From assembly GCF_050003625.1 (NCBI RefSeq), contig NC_134400.1, positions 57,044,066-57,108,065 on the forward strand: 64,000 bases of DNA, in the 5' to 3' direction. The notes beneath the pieces were generated by a model. That model did no database searches and was not told the DNA's origin. It saw nothing but the letters and a program-made list of their open reading frames with translations. Below, in pieces: positions 1 to 9,800 of the stretch (the stretch's first letter is position 1; each line of letters begins with the position of its first letter). Origin of the DNA: Haematobia irritans. Taxonomy: Eukaryota; Arthropoda; Insecta; Diptera; Muscidae. The translations under genes and the position numbers were made by a program.

Positions 1-4
1 TAGG

Positions 5-1594
5 TTAACCCTTTCGACCCTAAAGTTGCCTGTGGGCAACTTTTTGTGTTTTGAGACTCACTGTCAGCGTTGTTTTTGTTCATAAAATTGTAACGGTATC
101 GAAAGCTACAAGTGTTTTCTTCAAGTTGAATGAATTTGGTTGTCAATTAGCAAAAAAATTTTCATTAATACGCACGTACCTCAAGAAAAAAATATTTGCG
201 AATTTAAAAAGAGGTTTTTATACATGTGACTTTTTTCAAAAATTACAACTAAAATGTTGAAAGTTTTTATTAAATCTATTGTAGTACATGTCAAATAAAA
301 TATTTCTGGAAGTCAAATCTTAGAACTGCAAAAAAACAACAGATGGGAAATTTTTAAAATTGAAAAGTTGCCTGTGGGCAACTTTGGCAATTGTGGTAGT
401 AAAATTACATATTTTTGAACATAAGACCTGGATAAAAAAGGTTTGAAAAACAATGATTTTGAAAAAATTTTGAACTTCAATTGGGATGTCCCATTGACGA
501 GAAATGCGGCGATGATGTGGAAAACATATCTGCAGTGCAGTGGGGAATTTGGAAGGAATCGTAAAAAGGGAGGAAGCCACTTCTTGGCAACTTACTAGTG
601 GATTAGCACGAATATTGACGCTTTATAATACTTTAGTTTTTTACATCACCAGTTAAATTGACATGGGTTAAAAACAAAACATTTTCGTGAGTCACGCGTG
701 ATTCACGCGAAGCCGTGAATGAAATTTATACGAAATCTCGTGAATGAAATTTAAACGAAACCTCGTGAATGTGCGTGAACGGGATTAAAGAAAAATGTGT
801 GGCGCGTGAGCGTGAGTAAAAGTCAAATTGTGTTCGTGGTTGTGAGTGAGTAAACTTTCTCACGCTCCCGATAAAAAATTAACTTTCACGATCCAACTCA
901 CGCTCAAGATAAAATTCACGTTAACAATAAAATTCATATTCACGATAAAATTCGCACTCACGGTAAAACAGACACAAAAAGTCACAATCACGAACAAATT
1001 CACGTTCACGATTAAATTCAAGCTCACCGATTTTAATCACCTTTACATATTTAATCGCGCTTAAGATTTTAATAGCGTGAGTCACGAGAAATTTCGTTAA
1101 TTACCAGAATTTTATTGAGCCACGAAAATTGTCGTGTTCCGAAAATATTCGTGACTTACGAGATTTGTCGTGAATCGTGCGAAAGCGTGAGACATAAACA
1201 TTGTTCATGTGTGAGCGTGTGCGGGTATGACTTTTCATTTCGTGACCGTGAATTCCTACCCACATGGCATGCGTGAGTACAAATATTTCTTCGTGAATGT
1301 GTTTGAGCGTGATTGAAATTCCACTCACGCGCACATCTAAGTATATATTTACTGTAAAATAACAAAAAACTTGACAAAAATCCAATAAAACGTAATACGT
1401 CTATCATTACAAAACAAAATAGTTTGTAGTCACAATTGCCCAAAGTTGCCCACAGGCAACATTCTCTACCGCCTAAACGAATGGGCGTGGCGACCCGAAA
1501 TTTTGGCTAGACGCTTCTTAAATAACTTCAACATGATTAAAAGTAAAAAAAAAAATTAGCGATACCTATAAAAATTCGGGGTCGAAAGGGTTAA
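5..1594. mobile_element. Non-autonomous piggyBac-type element (about 1.6 kb)
   Basis: TTAA at 5-8 and 1591-1594 flanks perfect inverted ends CCCTTTCGACCC / GGGTCGAAAGGG. A TTAA duplication with ends starting CCC is the hallmark of the piggyBac superfamily. No frame inside resembles a transposase, so the element would depend on an enzyme supplied elsewhere. A palindromic subterminal motif (AAAGTTGCC, three bases, GGGCAACTTT) lies at 22-43, recurs at 363-383, and a variant lies near 1442-1460. The middle is packed with CGTGA motifs (separate entry). The small frames inside are low-complexity. Confidence 0.75.
685..1330. repeat. CGTGA/TCACG motif array with two strand switches
   Basis: About 25 copies of CGTGA occur in this interior part of the first piggyBac-type element. 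They read as CGTGA at about 685-845, as the complement TCACG at about 856-1030, and as CGTGA again at about 1076-1315. Spacing is irregular (about 8-25 bp) and many copies sit in CGTGAATGAAATT or TTCACGATAAAATT contexts. The motif is far denser here than in neighbouring sequence. No function is known to me; clustered binding sites or simple-repeat expansion are both possible. Confidence 0.6.
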
Positions 1595-1783
1595 AAACAG
1601 ATTAAGAATTAATCAAATAGTGCAATTATTTAAATTTTGCCGAAAAAATGCTAAATTCTTTCTAGAAAAATTGTGAAGTTTTGAAAATATTAGATGTCAA
1701 ACGTTCTAGATAAGCGTTATAATGCGTTAAAAATCATATAAATTTGTAAAAATTATTTGTTCGTCAAAAAATCACAAAACGTC

Positions 1784-3487
1784 TTAACCCTACGGTCCAT
1801 AACCGGGTACCCGGGTAACAATTTGAAATTTAAAGTGCTACTGTTCCTACAATATTGAAGATATCAACATGAAACTCCGAATCATCAGCCATTTCGGCTA
1901 AACTTAGAGACTAGAAAAAAGATTATCACATTTGGTTAATTATTTTAGCCAAAAACTGAGTGTAATGTTTTTGCATACAGGGGTCCTTGACCAGGGTACC
2001 CGGGTACCTTAGTGCAAATTATAAATTATTTTTCATTTCTATTGGTATATAGGCTTTGTTTCGACGCAGTGTTCCGACAATGCTTAGTTTGAAGGACATC
2101 AGCTGTTTTCCCAGTGGCAGCGTCGTAAAAAAATTGTCCATGGTGATATTACGTCCGCTTCCATGGTATGGTCCCACCAAATCTCTGACTACTCGTTCGC
2201 CTACACCAATTTCGCGAACATTGTCTTGTTTGTCAGTATAGATTTGGCCATGAAGAGGATATGAATTTTTAGCATCGCATATCCATCATACCTTGATACC
2301 ATATTTCGAAGGCTTTGATGGAATATACTGTGTAAATTTCGTTCTTCCGCGGTACGAATACAATTGTTCGTCGATTGTTAAATTTTCTGTAGGCACATAA
2401 TATTTTACGACATTGGCGTTCAATATTATCCAAATATCTCGTATTGGAGCAGCTTTATCTGTGCGCTGCCTCTCGTTTCTTGTTCTCGCGTCATCAAAAC
2501 GTATAAAACGAATAAGATCCCAGAAGCGGCTTAATCCCATCGTTGCGCGGAATAGAGGATGCGACAAGTGCGTCCATAAGTCCCTCGCATTTTCATCGTT
2601 AGAATGATTTGTGCATGCCATTATCAGAATTCCAATGAATGCGTACATTTCTTCCACTGTCGTATCCCTCCACTTCAATTGGCGCTTTGTTGGATTCGCT
2701 GCATTGTAGGCATCATAGGTCCAATTGGCTGTTTTGTTGGTATGACGCACGATTATATCGACCATTTCTATTGTAAAATAACTCTTGATGCATTGCTTGC
2801 CAGTCATACTTTCCGTCATTCGTAATGGACCACTGCGAGTTCTAATGATGTTGTGACTCCTTATTTGTTGAAAAACAACTGGTGTTGTTTGCCACTGAGT
2901 ACCATCACGCGCAGTCATACATTCTGTTGTGCTTGATGTTGGTGCATTTTCTTCAGCATTAACACTTTCATTGTCACTCTCATCTTCAAATACATCTTGC
3001 TCAATTTGCATTGGCGTATCAATACCGTTTGAAGTTTCGTTGTAATTTCCCCAGTCTTCACTCTCTGAGTCTTGCACTTCTCCAGCAAATACCTCTTGTT
3101 CTTCCTCAATTGGCCCGGAAGCGTCGTCATCCAAAGTCATATCATCAAGTAAAGACTCAATATATATTCCTCTGGCTTGTTCACTCAAACGCAGATATTG
3201 TCTTTCAGTTAAAAATTCTTTGTTGCGGTTCATTTTTCTTCAACTTCATTGTACAAGTGTTTAACTTATCATGACGAAATGTGTAACTGTACACTTGCTA
3301 CCAAAAAACACAAACAAATCACATACATGAAATTTGTACAGTTGAGGCGTTAAAACTAAGCGTTTCTAATAATCTGCGACGATATATACTATTTTATTTG
3401 AAAATGAACGAAAAAACTGCACTAGGTACCCGGGTACCCTGGTTATGGACTCCTGTTCATCCAACTGGTTATGGACCGTAGGGTTAA
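1784..3487 (-). mobile_element. Deleted piggyBac element
   Basis: TTAA duplications at 1784-1787 and 3484-3487 enclose perfect 17-bp inverted ends CCCTACGGTCCATAACC / GGTTATGGACCGTAGGG. Palindromic GGTACCCGGGTACC-type subterminal motifs lie near 1806, 1998 and 3425. The transposase reads on the minus strand but ends almost on the subterminal repeat near 2020, so the 3' third of the gene has been lost by internal deletion. The element is about 1.7 kb, against about 2.4 kb for complete piggyBac elements. Both ends are intact, so it could still be moved in trans. Confidence 0.85.
2022..3233 (-). pseudogene. piggyBac transposase, truncated and with an internal stop
   Basis: The 315-codon frame 2286-3233 starts MNRNKEFLTE and has an acidic N-terminal region (residues about 27-95) followed by a DDE_Tnp_1_7 (piggyBac-type) core. 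The first catalytic Asp lies in LTIDEQL (residue about 288) and the block SKPSKYGIK is typical of the family. A TGA follows directly, where relatives carry a Trp pair. The same frame then stays open to about 2022 and includes a second Asp in a MDNFF block and a GTLRRNK block. The region with the third catalytic Asp and the Cys-rich C-terminal finger is absent. The protein would be inactive. Confidence 0.8.
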
Positions 3488-4418
3488 TTCACATCCAAAA
3501 CACTGAATTCGCACCACACCTTAAGAAGTGATGCAAATTCAGTGCAACAGCTGTTGAAATGGTGGACATCCGTCCTATGAAAAGCCAATGTTAAATTCAT
3601 CGCTTCTGCGTCAATTTTGCATAACTTACGGATCCAAGAAGAACATTTTCAATACTTTTTGGCGACGCTTTTTGTCCTGGGTCTTTGATTATCGAAGAAA
3701 AATTGCCAAATATTTAATTTCATTAATATTTCCTTCTTCGTATAAAAATATTTATATAACTGCCGTTTATAGACATAGAATTGAGTTATTTGGCTTCCTA
3801 TAAGAATCGCCTATATTGGTCCATTATGTTAAGTTACACAACTATATCATTTATCCGGCTTATTCGAAGACTTAAATGCAATTTGATAACCTTCAAATGT
3901 AGCTTTTTTGTTGGGTCCTATCATGTCCTTAGTGTATTTTCTGATTTTTTTTTTGTTACAAAAAATTTGAAATATGAGGTACTTTATTTTAGGCTTTCAT
4001 TTATCTTTCTATTGTTCTATTAAAAAGGAGTAGAGAGGCCAAGAACTCAAAAAGAAAACGAAAACAAGCCTTAATGGTTGACATGTGTCACAGTTCATAA
4101 CATTGAACTCATTAAAGGCCTTATTTATGACCTATTTGCTGTTAAGAAAAACATTTAATTTCTGAGTATTTTCGTTTGGCATTAATAACATCGATAATGT
4201 CCACGTTTTTCACATTTATCATCTTTTTTGGTCGATTCCTAATTTCTTACGACACGCACGCACGTTTCGTGCGTTAATAAATGACCAAAATGGGAATGTG
4301 ACAATTGGATGTCATAAAATGAAAATATATGGTCAAATGTTATTGTAGATCAGGTTTTGCTTAAACGAGTTTTCCGATATATATAAATGCATACATTTTT
4401 AATTTTTCAGGATGTTTT
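3488..4418. other. AT-rich spacer without recognisable features
   Basis: About 930 bp between the second piggyBac element and the first HINE-like element. The small open frames (for example 3588-3803 and 3781-4023) have AT-driven composition and no recognisable motif. I see no repeat boundary, RNA gene or convincing exon. Confidence 0.5.
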
Positions 4419-4808
4419 TATACCCTCCACCATAGGATGGGGGTATATTAACTTTGTCATTCTGTTTGTAACACATCGAAATATTGCTCTAAGACCCCAT
4501 AAAGTATATATATTTTGGGTCGTGGTGAAATTCTGAGTCGATCGGAGCATGTCCGTCCGTCCGTCTGTTGAAATCACGCTAACTTCCGAACGACACAAGC
4601 TATTGACTTAAAACTTGGCACAAGTAGTTGTTATTGATTTAGGTCGGATGGTATTGCAAATGGGCCATAAAGGGTGATACGTATTAGGATGACGTATTTC
4701 TTTCAATTTTGCATTTAAAAAACCTGAACACCCCTCATTTTGAAGGTGTGTGTGTGTGTAGAATGTTGCTCCTATTTTGAATTTGGAATTTACTCTTCAG
4801 TTGTCAAA

Positions 4809-5510
4809 ATGCCGTCCAAGCAAGAAGAGCAGCGTATCAAAATTTTGCTCGCGAATCGCGAAAATCCGAGCTACTCGCACGCAAAGCTGGCAAAATCGCT
4901 AAAAGTTGCCAAATCAACCGTTACAAATGTAATTAAAGTGTTTGGGGAACGTTTGTCGACAGCCAGGAAGTCTGGATCGGGGGGAAATCGAAAACCGGAA
5001 GCCGCTGAGACGACAAAGAGAGTTGCCGGTAGTTTCAAGCGAAACCCTAACCTCTCTCTCCGAGATGCCGCAAATAAGCTGGGTGTATCGTCTACAACCG
5101 TGCATCGAGCCAAACAACGAGCCGGACTATCGACTTACAAGAAGGTAGTGACTCCAAATCGCGATGATAAACAAAATACGACGGCCAAAGCGCGATCCCG
5201 GAGGCTGTACACGACGATGCTGACGAAGTTTGACTGCGTGGTAATGGATGACGAAACCTACGTCAAAGCCGACTACAAGAAGCTTCCGGGATAGGAGTTT
5301 TATACGCCAAAAGGAAGGGGAAAGGTAGCAGATATTTTCAAGCACATAAAACTGTCAAAGTTCGCAAAGAAATATCTGGTTTGGCAAGCCATTTGTACCT
5401 GTGGCTTGAAAAGTAGCATTTTCATAGCTTCCGGGACTGTCAACCAAGAAATTTACGTGAAAGATTGTTTGAATAAACGTCTGCTGCCTTTCCTGAAGAA
5501 ACACGGTTGT
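4809..5510 (+). pseudogene. DD37E mariner transposase, N-terminal part
   Basis: The start is MPSKQEEQRI at 4809; the upstream in-frame ATG at 4740 lies in the element's leader and is unlikely. Two helix-turn-helix blocks follow (YSHAKLAKSLKVAKSTVTNVI and LRDAANKLGVSSTTVHRAK), the paired DNA-binding region of Tc1/mariner enzymes. The first catalytic Asp is in VMDDETYVKAD. A TAG at 5292-5294 interrupts the frame just after KLPG, at a position where a Gln is likely (a one-base C to T change). The same frame then stays open to the BEL insertion at 5511. The remainder lies at 16993-17349. Confidence 0.85.
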
Positions 5511-6117
5511 TGTTGAATCGATTGAGGAATTAGAGATGTGAACTTAGGTTCATACGTGTTGGGTAAAAGCCAGAAAAGAGAGCGAAGGTGGAGATGGGTC
5601 TTTAAAGGCAAACGGGGACCTTAGGCATCGATATGGTATTATTAAATCACTGTGACATTGAGCTCAGGCTCACTGGATAATCATGAACTCCACACAAGAA
5701 CGGTTACTTACATATTTCGCTATCAAAAAATGATCAAAGTAAAAAAAACCACGGGAGGTTTGGAATTCGTTGTAGACTTTTATTATTTGATCGAGAGATG
5801 TGTCCCAGGCGACGGCTGGATAGAGAAAGAGAAGGTGGAAAGTGAGCTCGCAGGTTACTAGATCAAAGAATAAAAGGACAGAAAAAAAGCAGAGTTGCCA
5901 CTTAGACTATTTTTTCCTTTAGCCTATTACATTATTTTCATTTAATCTATTACATCTTAACGGATATTGGAAACTTAATAAGACAGAAAGAAATTCAAAA
6001 TCTAGGAGAATACAATTATATCTATTTTAATTCAATCCAATGTAATTCATTTCAAATTGTTATATATATTAGACTTAATTAAGTAATGTGGCGTACTAGG
6101 AGAAAGTACATTAAACA
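5511..6117 (-). repeat. BEL element 3' LTR (element orientation)
   Basis: 607 bp, bounded by TG and CA in element orientation. It matches 16381-16987 in all blocks compared by eye, including a 69-codon plus-strand frame that is only an LTR shadow. The left flank is the mariner transposase sequence ending in the GTTGT duplication. The purine run GGGGAGAA directly inside this LTR (complement of 6118-6125) is the likely polypurine tract for plus-strand priming. Confidence 0.92.
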
Positions 6118-6145
6118 TTCTCCCCGGCTTGGGCGAGAAGACCAA

Positions 6146-6671
6146 TTAAGGGTGGTCCAAGACTTCACTGAGTCGTTTGAGGGTTCTTATGGCAATCCGG
6201 AGAATGTGTACTGGGAGAGATCTAGGTATTCGTTGCCGTCCGGCTAATCGTATTTCTCTCATTCGTTCCTCTCGAACTTGTCGCCTAGCTTCGATACGAT
6301 TGATTTCGTCTCTCAAATCTTCCTGCCTGTTCTGTGGCGCAAAATGGTACCCGGGCTCATGATGATTGCGACCTCGCTCGATGTCGTCTAAGCTTACCCT
6401 CGGTATGGGATGTATATGTAGAAGCGAATGGTGTTCGTCGTTGCATATTTTACACCCGCTTTGAGAAGTACACTCGTATGTCCTATGTGAACGCGCCAGG
6501 CAATTGAAACAATATCCTAGGCGTCGTACTTCCCGTCGGCGAGCACCAACATCTAGGTCCAAAAAACGGCGACAGAATCGTAAGGAGTGATAGCGCTCAC
6601 ACACTAAGCATTTGTGGAGGTCGGGGTTTCGAGGAGCCCTGTGGATATAAATGGAAAAAAAAATTGAGTAT
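6146..6671 (-). CDS. Extra zinc-knuckle (gag nucleocapsid-like) frame 3' of pol in the BEL element
   Basis: The open stretch runs from after a TAG near 6672 to a stop near 6146, about 150-175 codons. It holds two zinc-knuckle-like blocks: C-x2-C-x3-H-x4-C (KCLVCERYHSLRFC), then a CFNC...H...C block and a CKIC...HHSLLH block. Their order and spacing match the element's own gag knuckles (polyprotein residues about 354-417), so this looks like a diverged second nucleocapsid module. The C-terminal part is Arg/Glu-rich and probably helical. No ATG lies near the 5' end in this frame. A good splice acceptor (nine T, then TCCACAG, cut after 6639) precedes it, so expression by splicing is plausible. 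Acquisition from another BEL element or a host gag-derived gene is possible. Confidence 0.6.
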
Positions 6672-6854
6672 ACCTATGACTAAAGCTAGCAGAAACAAAT
6701 CATATTCCTGAGAGGAGAATTTTGAGGAGAACCAGCATAAACTAGTGGAGACTGGTGGAAGAGAAGAGAATATTTAGAGAAAAAACGATAGGTGTCAGGT
6801 TGAAGAGGAGGTCAACGGAAATACTTTATGAGAAGTTTGTATACTTTTGAAAAA

Positions 6855-9800
6855 TTATTGCGATGCTGAGGATTCATTGGATTTTATGGGCGGTTCGTAG
6901 AAAAGAGGGCATATTTTTGTTATATCTCTGGTAATGGAGCCATTACTTGTGCGTATATCGACCACCCGAATAAGGCCATCACGTCCCTGATGCACAGCTT
7001 TAATACGGCCTAGTTTCCATTCGCACGGTGGTATTTGATCATCCTTGATTACAACGAGTTGGTGGATTTTTAAATTCTCAGTTGGGTAGTGCCATTTATA
7101 TCGTTGTTGCAATTCCTTTAAGTATTCATCCTTCCAACGACGAGCAAATTCGTGCTGTTGTGATTTCAGTTTATCCCAACGATCAGTGTATGACAAATTA
7201 TCTTGTACAGTTTCTGGAGTGGCTACGAGAGGAGCACCTCGAAGAAAATGACCGGGTGTCAAAGCAAGCATCTCGAAAGGATCGTCAGTCATGGAAGATA
7301 GCGGGCGTGAGTTTAAAACGGCTTCAATTCTTGTAAGTAGCGTCGCAAATTCTTCGAATGTGTATTTGTGATTCTGGGCAACTTTGCGGAAATGAATTTT
7401 GAAAGATTTTACCCCGGCTTCCCACAACCCTCCCATATGTGGGGCATTTGGAGGAATGAAAGACCATTCAAAACCGTATATTTCGTATTTCCTGGCGATA
7501 TCCTTCGCGGCGGAATTTAGGAATGCTTTAAATTCGTACCTTAGTTTCCTTTCAGCACCGATAAAATTTGTTCCGTTGTCAGACATTATTTTCGACGGAA
7601 GACCTCTTCTTCCTACAAATCGGATAAACGCAGCGAGAAAAGATTCGGAGGAGAGGCTAGAACACAATTCCAAATGGATGGCTTTTGTACTAAAGCAGAC
7701 GAAAACGCATACGTAACCCTTCTGATAGATAGCTTGTCTGAGGTTCGAGGCTTTTATAGTGAAAGGTCCTGCAAAATCTAAACCGGTAATAGTAAACGGA
7801 AGTGAAAATGAGCTTCGTTCCTGGGGAAGTGCGCTCATTTGTTGGGATAGGAGTTTCCGTTTGTAGATAGTACAAGTTTTACAAGACCGTATACATTTTT
7901 TGATCGCTGACCTTAGTCTAGACACGTAGTATTCCTCTCGCACAGATCGCATCAATAAATTGTTTTCTGCGTGCAACAAAGTCAGGTGAAGATACGCAAT
8001 GTACAATTGACAGAATCGAGATTTAACTGGCAAGATTATGGGGTGACGTTCGCTAAATCGTAAATTCGAATTAGCTATTCGCCCATTTATACGCATAATA
8101 CCGCTGGGATCAAGATAGGGGTTCATTGAATAAAGTGAGCTTTTGCGATGAACTTGTTTAGACAATGTTAGAGTATTATATTCATGGGGATAATATTTCC
8201 GTTGTGTGACACGAATGAGCAAGTCTCTAGTCTCTTTAAATTCCTCGTGAGAGATTGTTAACGAGGAGGAGACCATTTGTCGTCGTGATGATTTGTAAAA
8301 TCGCACTACATAAGTGATAACTCGTAAAGCGTGAGCCCAGCATGAAAACCTATTCAACATATCATCGCTGCTCTCACTTAAGTGAAATGTCTCAACCTTT
8401 CGAACTTCTGGCGGATTTTCAACGAAGACAACAGATTTCGGCCAGTTTTCGGGAGGTTCAATAAGCCACTCCGGGCCGTGCCACCAAAGTGAGTTGTTCA
8501 TAAGTTCCGTTGGAGAACAACCACGCGAACCCAGATCTGCCGGGTTTTCGTTAGAACGTATATGACGCCACGAGCGGTTTCCTATATTTCGTAATATTTT
8601 AGCTATGCGATTGGCTACAAAAGTTTTCCATGTGTGTGGAGGTTTTCCTAACCAACCCAAAGCAATAGAAGAATCGCACCAAAGAAACAATTCAACTTTG
8701 TTCAGGGAAATGTCTCTGAGAACATGTTTAATCAACTGAGAGAGAAGGACAGCACCACAAAGTTCTAACCGGGGTAAGCTGAGCGGATCAATGGGGGCTA
8801 CCTTGGTCTTGGACACCAAGAGATTACTTAATACTGACCCTCCTGTGTCTACACGTAGGTACAGTGCAGCGCAATATGCCTTCTCAGAGGCATCACAAAA
8901 TCCGTGAACCTGAGTTTTGAATTTGGGGGAGAAATGTATCCATCGAGGTATTTTTATTTGAGAGGTGTAATGAAGAGATTCTAAGAATTGATTCCATTTT
9001 AACAATGTATTCGGTTTTACATTCTCGTCCCATCCTGTGCCCTCTAACCACAAATGTTGTAGTAGAATTTTGGCCTGAATCACAATGGGAGAGATCCAAC
9101 CAGCAGGATCAAATAATTTGGACACCGCAGATAAAATTTGTCGTTTTGTAGCGGATTGTGTGATTCTCGGGGGATCAATTTTGTAAGAAAAACCATCTTC
9201 GAGAGCATTCCATTGGACGCCCAAGGTTTTTGTTCCACTGGTTTCATAAAACTTGAGAAATTTTGAATCCAAAACTCTATCCTCGGCGACGGAATTGAGA
9301 ATCTCCGCATTATTTGAAGTGATTTTCTTGAGTTGGAAACCAGCAGAGCTTAGCATTTCAAGTAGTTGGGACAAGGATTCTATCGCAGATTCTGGATCGT
9401 GAGCTCCAGAAAGTACATCATCCACATACATCTCGTTCCTAATGATTTGGGCGGCACGGGGATAAGAATCTTCTGAATCCTGAGCAAGTTGGATTAAGGT
9501 TCTTATAGCCAAATAGGGAGCACAATTCACTCCAAATGTCACTGTTCTAAGAGCATAATCTTTGATAGCACTTGTGGGTGAAGGACGGAAGAGTATTCGT
9601 TGGAAATGAGTGTCGTCGTCGTGGACTAATATTTGGCGATACATCTTTTCGATGTCGCCGTTAAAGACATACTTGAAAAGTCGCCATCTGAGGATAAGGG
9701 TCATTAGGTCAGATTGAAGGGTGGGACCAACATGGAGAACATCGTTGAGTGATGTACCAGAAGTGGTTCGCTTTGAGGCGTTGAAGACTACTCGAACTTT

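Noticed and set aside
5652..5861. 69-codon frame duplicated exactly at 16522-16731
   Set aside because: It lies within the two LTRs of the BEL element, on the strand opposite to its genes, and has no motif.
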